Positions 24,942 to 33,022 of a stretch of 64,000 nt of DNA are shown piece after piece (position 1 is the stretch's first letter; every line of letters begins with the position of its first letter). A program made the position numbers and the translations under genes. The stretch comes from Thermodesulfobacteriota bacterium. Its GTDB lineage: Bacteria > Desulfobacterota > GWC2-55-46. The notes beneath the pieces are model-generated. The model ran no database searches, had not been told where the DNA came from, and was given only the letters and a program-made list of their open reading frames with translations. The DNA lies in contig CP129479.1 in assembly GCA_030583865.1 (NCBI GenBank), forward strand, positions 2,318,819 through 2,382,818, given 5' to 3'.

Positions 24942-25559
24942 ATGGCATACGTATCGGACACCGGTACTCCCGGCATGTACAAATACGAGCCCTGGTACTA
25001 CCGTGTCTCATGGGGCGGGATCTTTGCCGGCACGCTGGTAGCCCTTGGCACACAGCTGCTGCTGATGCTGCTGGGCATGGGTATCGGCATGGGTATCATC
25101 AGCCCTGCCGAGGGTTTTGAGGGCGTAGGGGTCGGCACAGGTATCTATATCCTTCTGGCAACGCTGGTGTCGCTCTTTGTAGGCGGCTGGGTTGCCTGCA
25201 GGATTTCCGGGATAACCGATAAGCTCAAAAGCGGCCTTCATGGTCTTGTCGTCTGGGCGCTTTTCACATTCACGGCGTTCTACCTCATGACCACGGCCGC
25301 GGGCGGGCTTATCAGCTCCTTTGCAGGCATAATCGGCAGGAGCGCGGCGATAGCAGCCGGCGAATTCCCGGGCGTAACCCCTGAGATGACGCAGGCAGCC
25401 CTTGACGCGGCTTCACGGGCTTCGCTCTGGGCTTTCTTCGCCCTTATCCTGAGCGCCGCAGCGGCGGTGCTCGGCGGATGGGTGGGCCGCTCCAAGGAGG
25501 TAACCACCATCGGCGCGGCAGCTGCCGAGGAAAGGGAAAGAGGCAGAAGGGCCGCATAA
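24942..25559 (+). CDS. Integral membrane protein of unknown function (205 aa, four to five TM segments)
   Basis: Hydrophobic stretches lie near residues 24-52 (GIFAGTLVALGTQLLLMLLGMG), 66-82, 100-128 and 160-182. The phrase YYRVSWGGIFAGTLVALGTQLLL resembles the 'ISWGAIFAG' start of a widespread family of hypothetical bacterial membrane proteins (YrzE/TIGR04086-like); function is unknown. Glycine-rich helices are prominent. It is a single-gene unit with its own promoter and terminator. Confidence 0.8.
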   Translation: MAYVSDTGTPGMYKYEPWYYRVSWGGIFAGTLVALGTQLLLMLLGMGIGMGIISPAEGFEGVGVGTGIYILLATLVSLFVGGWVACRISGITDKLKSGLHGLVVWALFTFTAFYLMTTAAGGLISSFAGIIGRSAAIAAGEFPGVTPEMTQAALDAASRASLWAFFALILSAAAAVLGGWVGRSKEVTTIGAAAAEERERGRRAA

Positions 25560-25575
25560 TGGCTGCGTTCACCTC

Positions 25576-25611
25576 AAAAAGCCCGCGTGTAGACGCACGC
25601 GGGCTTTTTTT
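25576..25611 (+). terminator. Intrinsic terminator
   Basis: AAAAAGCCCGCGTG, loop TAGACG, CACGCGGGCTTTTTTT directly after the membrane protein gene. Confidence 0.92.
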
Positions 25612-25740
25612 GGGCCTGAGATAACTGGTTTGTGCTCAAATACCGCCTTTACAAGGGCCCGGCCCGTGTATTATCATATTGTAATAAGGCCTTTAGCGGC
25701 CTTATGGCGTAAAAAGCAAGGCATCCGCCAAAAATCAGGC

Positions 25741-25789
25741 ACTTTCCCGCTTCTCCCGTAAGGCCGGGAATATAAGCGGAGCATACATG
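25741..25789. repeat. Fragment of repeat family A upstream of def
   Basis: TTTCCCGCTTCTCCCGTAAG GCCGGGAATATAAGCGGAGCATA matches the inner segment of the 46605-46754 copy (CCCGCTTTTCCCGGAAGGCC then GGGAATTAAAAGCGGAGGATA). No terminal repeats are present. It ends a few bases before the def ATG, so it forms the 5' leader of def. Confidence 0.5.
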
Positions 25790-25791
25790 GC

Positions 25792-26322
25792 ATGATACTC
25801 GAAATACTGAAATATCCCGACCCTTTCCTGAAGACAAAGGCCGGGCCCGTTGAGGCCGTTGACGACGGCATAAGGAAGCTCATAGACGACATGGTCGAGA
25901 CCATGTACCACGCGAAGGGAATCGGCCTCGCCTCCGTGCAGGTAGGCGTGGACAAGAGGGTCGTTGTCCTCGACGTCCCCGATGAAGACGACCGGGAGCG
26001 GGTAAAGGGAAAAAACCTTCTGGCGCTCGTGAACCCCGAGATAATATACAAAGAGGGCGTGACCACCTTCGAGGAGGGCTGCCTGAGCGTCCCCGGCTTC
26101 ACAGCTGACGTCGAGCGAGCCTCGGTCTTGAAGGTCAAGGCCCTTGACAGGAACGGCAGCCCTGTCGAAATAGAGGCCGGCGGACTTCTGGCCATCGCCA
26201 TCCAGCACGAGATAGACCACATAGACGGGTTCCTTTTTATCGACAGGCTCTCGCGCATAAAAAAGGAAATGATGAAGAGAAAGATAAAGAAGGCGCTGGA
26301 GGCGGAGGAGAAGGCCCTCTGA
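25792..26322 (+). CDS. def: Peptide deformylase
   Basis: A 176-residue deformylase with its three motifs: GIGLASVQVG (43-52), EGCLSVPG with metal ligand Cys97, and HEIDHIDG with His139, Glu140 and His143. It removes the N-formyl group from nascent proteins. It pairs with fmt downstream, as in most bacteria, but a family A repeat lies between them. The ALEAEEKAL tail is short. The ATG directly follows a repeat A fragment. Confidence 0.96.
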   Translation: MILEILKYPDPFLKTKAGPVEAVDDGIRKLIDDMVETMYHAKGIGLASVQVGVDKRVVVLDVPDEDDRERVKGKNLLALVNPEIIYKEGVTTFEEGCLSVPGFTADVERASVLKVKALDRNGSPVEIEAGGLLAIAIQHEIDHIDGFLFIDRLSRIKKEMMKRKIKKALEAEEKAL

Positions 26323-26370
26323 AACCGGGCCCGGCTTCTTCATCGGCAAACCTTTTCTCGTAAACTTTTT

Positions 26371-26474
26371 TAAGCCAACCTCTAAAGAGAGCTTTCCCGC
26401 AATCAAAGGAAAAGTATTTTTATTCGCGTAATTACGCAGAGTCAGGGGAAAAGATCAATTTTTAAAGGTTGACT
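26371..26474. repeat. Repeat family A, copy 2, between def and fmt
   Basis: Begins AAGCCAACCTCTAAAGAG and ends TCAATTTTTAAAGGTTGACT with imperfect terminal inverted repeats. Inside is TTTTTATTCGCG...CAGAGTCAGGGGAAAAGATCA, a shortened form of copy 1. It ends about 28 bases before the preferred fmt start. Confidence 0.65.
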
Positions 26475-26501
26475 TATTCCGCCCAGGAGACCTTTCAAGC
26501 A

Positions 26502-27449
26502 TTGGCCGGGCCGGCAGCAAAGATAATTTTCATGGGAACGCCGCTTTTCGCGGTGCCGTCTCTTCGCGCCCTCATTGCCGCAGGGCACCATGTGCTCGCG
26601 GTCGTGACCCAGCCGGACAAGCCCCGTGGAAGGGGTCTTTCTCCCCTGCCCTCTCCGGTAAAGGTCCTTGCGCTCGAAAACGGCATACCCGTAATCGAAC
26701 CACTGAAATTGAGGGACGAATCCTTCGTCGAAAGACTTCGGAGCCTCGGGCCCGACCTTATCGCAGTCGTGGCCTACGGGAAGATACTGCCGCCTGCCAT
26801 ACTCTCACTCCCCCCGAAGGGGTGCGTCAACCTCCACGCGTCGCTTCTGCCGAAATACAGGGGTGCGGCCCCCATAAACCGGGCCATAATGAACGGCGAG
26901 AAGGAGACCGGCGTTTGCACCATGCTCATGGACGAGGGCATGGACACCGGGGACACGCTCATCTGCGAACGCGTGCCCATAGGAGAGGATGATACGGCAG
27001 AGGACCTCGCGAGGACGCTTTCGGAAAAAGGGGCCGCAGCGCTCCTTAACACCGTGGACCTCATGGTAAAAGACGCTGTGAAGCCCGTTCCGCAGGACGA
27101 TAGCCTCGCCACGTACGCGCCTGTTTTAAAAAAAGAAGACGGCAGGGTCGATTGGACCAGGAGCGGCATTGAGGTAAAAAACCAGGTCAGGGGGCTCTAC
27201 CCGTGGCCCGGCGCTTTTACTTGCCGGAAGGGCTCGCTTTTGAAAATACACCGCGGCATGGCAAAAGAGTCCGCAGCCCCTGCGGGCGAGCCCGGGGCCG
27301 TGCTGGAGGCGGGCAAGGACGGCATACTCGTGGCCTGCGGGAAAGGGGCTTTCCTCATAACCGAGCTTCAGCCCGAGAATAAGAAACGGATGAGCGCGGC
27401 AGAGTTCGTGGCCGGCTACAGGATCGCACAGGGGGAGCGGCTTGGCTGA
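26502..27449 (+). CDS. fmt: Methionyl-tRNA formyltransferase
   Basis: About 315 residues. KIIFMGTPLFAVPSLRALIAAGH is the N-terminal strand of the formyltransferase fold, VTQPDKPRGRG and VNLHASLLPKYRGAAPINRAI hold the catalytic Asn/His, and EGMDTGDTL completes the site. It formylates Met-tRNA(fMet). TTG 26502 is preferred because AGGAGA precedes it by 11 bases; an earlier in-frame TTG (26469) lies within the repeat, and ATG 26532 would remove the first beta strand. Overlaps the DUF116 gene by eight bases. Confidence 0.95.
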   Translation: MAGPAAKIIFMGTPLFAVPSLRALIAAGHHVLAVVTQPDKPRGRGLSPLPSPVKVLALENGIPVIEPLKLRDESFVERLRSLGPDLIAVVAYGKILPPAILSLPPKGCVNLHASLLPKYRGAAPINRAIMNGEKETGVCTMLMDEGMDTGDTLICERVPIGEDDTAEDLARTLSEKGAAALLNTVDLMVKDAVKPVPQDDSLATYAPVLKKEDGRVDWTRSGIEVKNQVRGLYPWPGAFTCRKGSLLKIHRGMAKESAAPAGEPGAVLEAGKDGILVACGKGAFLITELQPENKKRMSAAEFVAGYRIAQGERLG

Positions 27450-28263
27450 CGGGCGCACGCACGGAGGGACGCATGGCATAGGTCGCGGGAGCGCCGGGAG
27501 CGTTTCCTACAGACCCGGGCGGAGCCTCTTCGCGGGCCTTGTCTTGCTCCTTGCATTTGCGGCGGCGACCTTCGGCTTTCTCCTGTGGTATGTGCCGACC
27601 GTGGGCCTCAGGAACATCCACCCGGCGCTTCCCTGGCTCCTGGGCGTCGTAACGCTCGTACTTTCGCTTGCCATCTTCGGCGGCGGCGCCATCATACTCA
27701 ATGCCGCGCTCCGGGGCAAGGTCCCCTTCTACGCCGGGTGGCTCCGCTGGCTCATAATGAGGTTCTATCTCCCGGTCATGTCCATGGCCGGGGCGCTCCT
27801 CAAGATGCCGAAGATACGGGTCGAGCAGGCCTTCATAGATCTCAACAACCAGATGGTCAGGATGATGGCCAGGGGCTTGAAACCAGGGCGCCTCCTCATA
27901 CTCATGCCCCACTGCATACAGTTCGACAACTGCAGGATAAAGGTAACGAGGGACGTAAGGAACTGCGCCGGCTGCGGAAAGTGCGAGATAGGAGAGCTCA
28001 TTTCGCTAAGCGACGAGTTCGGCGTCAGCCTCTTCATCTCGACCGGCGGCACCGTCGCAAGGAGAAAAGTCCAGGAGGAGAGGCCGGACGCGGTCATAGC
28101 GGTCGCATGCGAGAGGGACCTCGCGAGCGGCCTTCAGGACGCATATCCCCTTCCGGTCCTGGCCATAGTGAACGAAAGGCCCCGCGGCTACTGCATGGAG
28201 ACCGGGGTCGCGGTCAAAGACGTGCGGCAGGCCGTCATAGAGCTTGCAGGCCGGGCCCCTTAG
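27442..28263 (+). CDS. DUF116 family membrane-anchored protein
   Basis: A 273-residue protein. Two membrane segments (about residues 29-50 and 63-85) precede a soluble domain containing LMPHCIQFDNCRIKVTRDV and NCAGCGKCEIGEL, the Cys-rich signature of DUF116. This family is often found beside fmt; the cysteines may bind a metal or Fe-S centre, but function is unknown. It starts with TTG 27442 within the fmt stop region; no ATG is available nearby in frame. Confidence 0.85.
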   Translation: MADGRTHGGTHGIGRGSAGSVSYRPGRSLFAGLVLLLAFAAATFGFLLWYVPTVGLRNIHPALPWLLGVVTLVLSLAIFGGGAIILNAALRGKVPFYAGWLRWLIMRFYLPVMSMAGALLKMPKIRVEQAFIDLNNQMVRMMARGLKPGRLLILMPHCIQFDNCRIKVTRDVRNCAGCGKCEIGELISLSDEFGVSLFISTGGTVARRKVQEERPDAVIAVACERDLASGLQDAYPLPVLAIVNERPRGYCMETGVAVKDVRQAVIELAGRAP

Positions 28264-28421
28264 CCCTTTTTCAGCGCAGGAATCGGAAGCATTTTCTTCC
28301 CCATCCCAACCCTTCAAACAGTACTCCCTTAATAAGATATAATCAAAAGAGGGCCCGGTAGCTTCCCGGAGCCGGGATTGAGAGGGTTTCCGGCGGGCAG
28401 GCCCGGGCCGGGAGGGGCCTT

Positions 28422-29258
28422 ATGAATTATTTGAAGACAGCCGCCCTTTTAGCGGTGCTTACAGCCTTGTTGATCTTTCTGGGAGACATGCTCGGCGGAC
28501 GCCAGGGCGCGGTCCTCGCGCTCGTCTTCGCGGGAGCCATGAACTTCGGTGCCTACTGGTGGAGCGACAGGATAGTCCTTCGGATGTATAATGCAAGGAG
28601 GGTGGACGAGGGGAGCGCGCCCGGACTCTATAGCATAGTGGCGGAGCTTGCGGGAAGGGCCGGGATGCCGGTGCCGGCGGTCTATGTAATAGAGAACGAC
28701 ACCCCGAACGCCTTTGCGACCGGCCGGAACCCTGACCACGCCGCGGTGGCCGTGACCACCGGCATCGTGAGGATACTCGAAAGGGAGGAGCTCGAAGGGG
28801 TAATAGCGCACGAGCTTTCGCACGTAAGGCACCGGGACATACTCATCTCATCAATCGCGGCGACCATCGCCGGCGCCATAATCCTTCTTGCGCGCCTCGC
28901 GTACTTTTCGGCCATATTCGGCGGGCGGCGCGGACGGGGCGGCAACCCTCTTGCGCTGCTCGTGATGATGATAGTCGCGCCGATTGCCGCGATGATAGTG
29001 CGGCTCGCGGTGTCGAGGTCGAGGGAGTACGGCGCCGACGACGGAGGGGCCGGCCTTACGAACCCCCTTTACCTGGCGAGCGCCTTAAGGAAGCTCGAAT
29101 ACCAGAACAGGAGCCATCCCATGCAGGTGAACGACGCCACGGCGCACCTCTTCATCGTGAACCCGCTAAGCGGGCAGTCGTTCGCGAGGCTCTTCTCAAC
29201 CCACCCGCCCATAGCGGAACGGGTCCGGCGGCTTGAGGGTAAAGCCGCGGGCATGTGA
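28422..29258 (+). CDS. htpX: HtpX-like M48 family membrane metalloprotease
   Basis: A 278-residue HtpX homologue: two N-terminal membrane segments (about 6-24 and 28-46), the zinc motif HELSH at 130-134 in VIAHELSHVRHRDI, two further membrane segments (140-165, 176-196) and SREYGADDGGA with the third zinc ligand. It degrades misfolded inner-membrane proteins. GGGAGGGGCCTT precedes the ATG. A TATAAT hexamer at 28338-28343 may be its -10 box, with no good -35. Length is close to the usual 280-295. Confidence 0.94.
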   Translation: MNYLKTAALLAVLTALLIFLGDMLGGRQGAVLALVFAGAMNFGAYWWSDRIVLRMYNARRVDEGSAPGLYSIVAELAGRAGMPVPAVYVIENDTPNAFATGRNPDHAAVAVTTGIVRILEREELEGVIAHELSHVRHRDILISSIAATIAGAIILLARLAYFSAIFGGRRGRGGNPLALLVMMIVAPIAAMIVRLAVSRSREYGADDGGAGLTNPLYLASALRKLEYQNRSHPMQVNDATAHLFIVNPLSGQSFARLFSTHPPIAERVRRLEGKAAGM

Positions 29259-29270
29259 GGCGAGCGCAAA

Positions 29271-29303
29271 AAAAAGGCGGCCCGTTGGAAGGGACCGCCT
29301 TTT
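29271..29303. terminator. Bidirectional terminator between the protease and PilZ genes
   Basis: AAAAAGGCGGCCC and GGGACCGCCTTTT flank a short GTTGGAA loop, with A and T runs on both sides, between two convergent genes. Confidence 0.82.
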
Positions 29304-29330
29304 GATTTCAAACAGAGCGCCTGGCAGGGT

Positions 29331-29738
29331 TCAGGTCCTCTGGTGCTCGTTCCTTTTCTTGTAGAAGGTCAGGAATTCGTCCATCGCGACCCTGTCAGAG
29401 TCGTTAAGGTCGAGGAACATGATGCCGTAGCGGAGTATCTTCCTCGTGTTTTCGCCCGAGGGCCGTATCCTCCTCGGCGCATCCGTCCCGGGCTCCACGC
29501 GAATAATCTCGCCTGTTATCTCAACCGACCTGTCGGTGCCGGGCAGGGTGAAGGTGTACTTCACGAGGGAGCCCTTGGGGACGATGAAGCCGGTCTCCAC
29601 GAGCGCGCCGCTCGTGCTTATGTTCACGGTGTTGCAGAGGCATGATTCCGCCGGAACGGAGCTCCCTTCGAGCTTGAGCTTGCCGAGTATCTGCAGCTCA
29701 AACCTGTCCGCCCTCGCCAGCTCCTTCAGGTTGCCCAT
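29331..29738 (-). CDS. PilZ-domain protein
   Basis: A 135-residue protein with a single PilZ domain. NISTSGALVETG matches the (D/N)xSxxG motif, and YGIMFLDLNDSDRVAMDEFL is the usual end. The first c-di-GMP motif RxxxR is not clear: only RADRFE is seen. It may be a non-canonical or non-binding PilZ. Cytoplasmic, no signal peptide. Convergent to the protease gene and divergent from the TPR gene. Confidence 0.85.
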   Translation of the reverse strand: MGNLKELARADRFELQILGKLKLEGSSVPAESCLCNTVNISTSGALVETGFIVPKGSLVKYTFTLPGTDRSVEITGEIIRVEPGTDAPRRIRPSGENTRKILRYGIMFLDLNDSDRVAMDEFLTFYKKRNEHQRT

Positions 29739-29886
29739 CTCGAATCCCCTCTCGTGGCCGATGCGTAAAAGGCTTTCCTACCAGTTGAAATCCAAGGATT
29801 TGCACTATATATCACGAATGAAAGCTCAGGTGAAATCTTTTTTTCATGCGCGGGCCGGGCCGCCTTTATGCCAAATATGATTTGCG

Positions 29887-29915
29887 TTGATTTTCAGGCC
29901 ATGTTTTGTTAGTAT
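29887..29915 (+). promoter_or_regulatory. Promoter of the TPR protein gene
   Basis: TTGATT (29887-29892), 17-base spacer, TAGTAT (29910-29915). ATAGGAGGAAT is the ribosome site for the ATG at 29952. Confidence 0.6.
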
Positions 29916-29951
29916 CCGAAAAAATACCCCTGTCTAAGCAATAGGAGGAAT

Positions 29952-30518
29952 ATGGGCAGCTCAAACGCATATGATAGGCTTTTAAAGACGACAATATTGT
30001 CCCTGACCGCTCTAATTCTGGTTGCGCCTTACGGCTGCTCCAAGGCCGAGAAGGAAGCCGCCGCTCCCGCGGAACAGCAGCAGCAAGGGCAGCAGACCGC
30101 CGACCCTTCCGACCCGGCAAAGGCGCACTTCGAAAAAGGTGTGCAGCATCTCCTTAAAAAGGAATACGACCTCGCAATAAAGGAATACGAGACCGTGCTC
30201 CAGTACAATCCCAGGAGCGCCGAGGCCCACAACAACCTCGGGTTCGCTTATTTCGACACCGGGGAGTTTGAAAAGGCCGCGGAGTCCCAGAAGAAGGCGA
30301 TTGAGATAAAGCCCGACCTCGCAAACGCATACTACGGCCTCGCAATGGCCCAGGAAAAGGCCGGCGACCTTATAGGGGCCCTTGAGAGCTGGAAGTCCTT
30401 CTCGGACCTTTCGCAGCCGAACAGCAAGTGGTGGACCAAGGCCCAGGAGCGCATACAGATCCTGGAAAACTACAAGTCAGCCCACGGCGAGGACGCAGGC
30501 AAGCCCGCCGGACACTAA
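29952..30518 (+). CDS. Secreted or lipid-anchored TPR-repeat protein
   Basis: A 188-residue protein: hydrophobic signal (about 10-26) ending in VAPYGCS, a Gln/Ala linker (35-50), then about three TPR units (53-150: AKAHFEKGVQHLLKKEYDLA; AEAHNNLGFAYFDTGEFEKA; ANAYYGLAMAQEKAGDLIGA). Cys29 may be a lipid attachment site, but Pro at -3 is unusual for a lipobox. TPRs suggest a periplasmic or outer-membrane scaffold role. Single-gene unit with its own promoter and terminator. Confidence 0.85.
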   Translation: MGSSNAYDRLLKTTILSLTALILVAPYGCSKAEKEAAAPAEQQQQGQQTADPSDPAKAHFEKGVQHLLKKEYDLAIKEYETVLQYNPRSAEAHNNLGFAYFDTGEFEKAAESQKKAIEIKPDLANAYYGLAMAQEKAGDLIGALESWKSFSDLSQPNSKWWTKAQERIQILENYKSAHGEDAGKPAGH

Positions 30519-30540
30519 AACCCGCAAGACCTTAAAACGA

Positions 30541-30575
30541 AAGAGGCAGGCCTTCCGGCCTGCCTCTTTTTTTTC
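30541..30575 (+). terminator. Intrinsic terminator after the TPR gene
   Basis: AAGAGGCAGGCC, loop TTCC, GGCCTGCCTC followed by eight T residues. It can also serve the convergent purA side only weakly. Confidence 0.92.
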
Positions 30576-30608
30576 TTTGATGAGGTGTGGTCTAAGGACG
30601 CGCTGAAT

Positions 30609-31901
30609 CTACCTGAACGGGTCTTTCATTACGATCGCGTCTTTCCTGTTAGCGCCAACAGAGACTATGACGGCCTCCACCCCTGAGAGCTCTTCAAGCC
30701 GCCTTACGTAATCCTGCGCCTTGCCCGGCAGCCTCTCGAAACTCGTCACGCCCTGCGTGGGCGCGCGCCAGCCCTCCATCTCCTCGTAGACCGGCTCGCA
30801 GCCGGAAAGGACCGAGCCTTCGGTCGGGAAGTCGTCTATCAACTTCCCCTTGTACCTGTAGCCGGTGCAGACCTTTATCTTCTCGAGCTTGTCAAGCACG
30901 TCGAGCTTGGTTATCACGAGGCCGTCAAGCCCGTTGACCCTGGCAGCGTACCGCAAGGCCACCGCGTCGAACCAGCCGCACCTCCTCGGCCTGCCGGTCG
31001 TCGCGCCGTACTCGCCGCCCTGCTCGCGGAGCCATTCGGCCTCGGCCCCGGAAAGCTCGGTCGGAAAGGGCCCCTCGCCCACCCTCGTGCAGTACGCCTT
31101 TGTTATGCCTATGACCTTGTCTATCCTTGAAGGCCCCATGCCGCTCCCGGTGGCCGCGCCGCCCGCGACAGTGCTGCTGGACGTGACGTAGGGATACGTC
31201 CCGTGGTCTATGTCGAGGAGAGTGCCCTGGGCGCCCTCGAAGAGTATCTTTTTGCCTTTGGACGAGGCGGACCAGAGGAACCTTGACGTATCGCTTATGA
31301 AAGGCGCGATAGCCTTTGCATAGGACATGTACGCCTCATGGACCTGGCCGGCCTCGAAGCCTTCCTCTCCCAGTATGGCGCTTATGAAATGGTTCTTCTC
31401 GACGAGGTTGGCGTCGAGCTTCTTCCTGAATGAGTCGGCGTCGAGGAGGTCTCCGCACTTAATGCCGCACCTTGCGACCTTGTCCTCGTAGGCCGGGCCG
31501 ATGCCGCGCCCGGTCGTGCCAATTTTCGCCGCGCCCCTCAGCTTTTCACGCGCTATGTCGAGCATCTTGTGATAGGGCATTATGAGGTGCGCGTCCTTGC
31601 TTATAAGGAGGTCCTCGGGCCTGAACATGCCTTTAGCCTTCAGGAGCTCTATCTCCTTCACGAGCACCTCCGGGTCTAGCACCACGCCCGCGCCGATCAC
31701 GCAGGTCTTTCCCGGATGGAGCACGCCGGACGGAAGGAGGTGGAATATGTACTTTTCCTCGCCGACGATGACGGTATGACCCGCGTTATTCCCGCCCTGG
31801 AAGCGGACGACCACGTCCGCGCTCTCCGTTAGTATGTCGACTATCTTCCCCTTGCCCTCGTCCCCCCACTGGGCGCCTACTATTACTATGTTCCTGGCCA
31901 T
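30609..31901 (-). CDS. purA: Adenylosuccinate synthetase
   Basis: A 430-residue PurA: VIVGAQWGDEGKGKIVD is the GTP loop, RFQGGNNAGHTV the IMP/Asp region, GIGPAYEDKVAR, FEGAQGTLLDIDHGTYPYVTSS and GRPRRCGWFDAVALRYA are all canonical. It converts IMP and aspartate to adenylosuccinate. ATG 31901 is set by homology and a GGAAGG upstream. It follows hisZ by 26 bases on the same strand, a known arrangement linking purine and histidine pathways. Confidence 0.97.
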   Translation of the reverse strand: MARNIVIVGAQWGDEGKGKIVDILTESADVVVRFQGGNNAGHTVIVGEEKYIFHLLPSGVLHPGKTCVIGAGVVLDPEVLVKEIELLKAKGMFRPEDLLISKDAHLIMPYHKMLDIAREKLRGAAKIGTTGRGIGPAYEDKVARCGIKCGDLLDADSFRKKLDANLVEKNHFISAILGEEGFEAGQVHEAYMSYAKAIAPFISDTSRFLWSASSKGKKILFEGAQGTLLDIDHGTYPYVTSSSTVAGGAATGSGMGPSRIDKVIGITKAYCTRVGEGPFPTELSGAEAEWLREQGGEYGATTGRPRRCGWFDAVALRYAARVNGLDGLVITKLDVLDKLEKIKVCTGYRYKGKLIDDFPTEGSVLSGCEPVYEEMEGWRAPTQGVTSFERLPGKAQDYVRRLEELSGVEAVIVSVGANRKDAIVMKDPFR

Positions 31902-31927
31902 CCTTCCCCTGTCCTTTTCCGAATTCT

Positions 31928-32932
31928 TCATTTTCCGCCGGGCCTGGACTCCAGGCCGGACGAGAGCTGCTCGACGTCGAAGGCGAAGCCGGTGGCCCTG
32001 CACGGATAACCGTACTTCTCAAGCAGGCTGTCGTACCTGCCGCCCGAGAGTATGGGCTTTCCGATGCCCGGGGCGAAGCCTTCGAATATGATGCCCGTGT
32101 AATAGTCGAAGCCCCTGACCTCGCCTAGGTCTATGGTTATCCAGTCCTTGAGCCCTTTGGACGCTATCGCCTCAACGACGCTCCTCAGGTAATCGAGCGA
32201 TGCAAGGGCCGAAGGGTCTTTCGTGAGAGACGCGGCCTTTTCTATGACCTCTTCCTCGCCGTAGAAGTTGGTGAGGTTCATAAGGAGCTCCTTGTCGCCC
32301 GCGCCTATGCTGCCGGTCCCGCGAAGGAGCGCTTCCAGCCCCGAGGTGTCCTTTTTCTCGAGGAGCCCCTGCACGGCCTTCCTCGATCCCTCGTCAAAAT
32401 GGCTCTCAAGGACCTTCTTGAGGAACCCGACGTCGCCGATGTCGATCTTGAAGTCCTTGAGGCCCACGGACTTAAGGGCCTCGATGGCCATTATAATCAT
32501 CCTGGCGTCGTCTTCCGGGGAGGCCTCGGAGGATATGTACTCCGCCCCTATCTGCAGGACCTCCCTTTTCCTTCCGTCCCTCGCGTCCTGGTACCTTACG
32601 ACGCTTTCGTTATAGCAGAGCTTCAAGGGGAGCGCGTGAGCGCGCATCCTGGTAGCGGCCACCCTCGCTATCTGGGGCGTTATGTCCGGCCTTATGGCTA
32701 TGACGCGGCCGGTGGGCGGGTCTATGAACTTTATGACGCTCTCCAGGAGGTCGGCCCCTGCCCCGATGGAAAGGACGTCCGCGTACTCGAGGAGCGGCGT
32801 TATCACCTTCCTGAAGCCGTACCTTGAGAAAACCGAGAGTATCCCGGACTCGACTGCCCCGATCCTCTCGGCCTCGTCAGGCAATATGTCTCTGACGCCC
32901 TGCGGCAGGGATATGGTTGGCGTATCTATCAT
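31928..32932 (-). CDS. hisZ: ATP phosphoribosyltransferase regulatory subunit (HisRS-like)
   Basis: A 334-residue paralogue of histidyl-tRNA synthetase catalytic core: LPQGVRDILPDEAERI, PLLEYADVL, IRPDITPQIARVAATRM, RYQDARDGRKREVLQIGAEY and GGRYDSLLEKYG. It lacks the anticodon-binding domain of full HisS and is too short (HisS is about 420). It pairs with short HisG (11964-12638) to form the active, histidine-inhibited enzyme. ATG 32932 gives the usual N-terminus. Confidence 0.93.
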   Translation of the reverse strand: MIDTPTISLPQGVRDILPDEAERIGAVESGILSVFSRYGFRKVITPLLEYADVLSIGAGADLLESVIKFIDPPTGRVIAIRPDITPQIARVAATRMRAHALPLKLCYNESVVRYQDARDGRKREVLQIGAEYISSEASPEDDARMIIMAIEALKSVGLKDFKIDIGDVGFLKKVLESHFDEGSRKAVQGLLEKKDTSGLEALLRGTGSIGAGDKELLMNLTNFYGEEEVIEKAASLTKDPSALASLDYLRSVVEAIASKGLKDWITIDLGEVRGFDYYTGIIFEGFAPGIGKPILSGGRYDSLLEKYGYPCRATGFAFDVEQLSSGLESRPGGK

Positions 32933-32943
32933 CTTTTTCCCGG

Positions 32944-32979
32944 AAAAAAGCCGTGTTACGCATAACATAACACGGCTTT
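32944..32979 (-). terminator. Terminator of the serine operon
   Basis: On the minus strand AAAGCCGTGTTA, loop TGTTATGCG, TAACACGGC and TTTTTT, located between serA and hisZ. It separates the serine operon from hisZ-purA. Confidence 0.88.
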
Positions 32980-33022
32980 ATCCGACGGTCTATTGATTTT
33001 TATTAAAGGATTTTCGTGCGGC

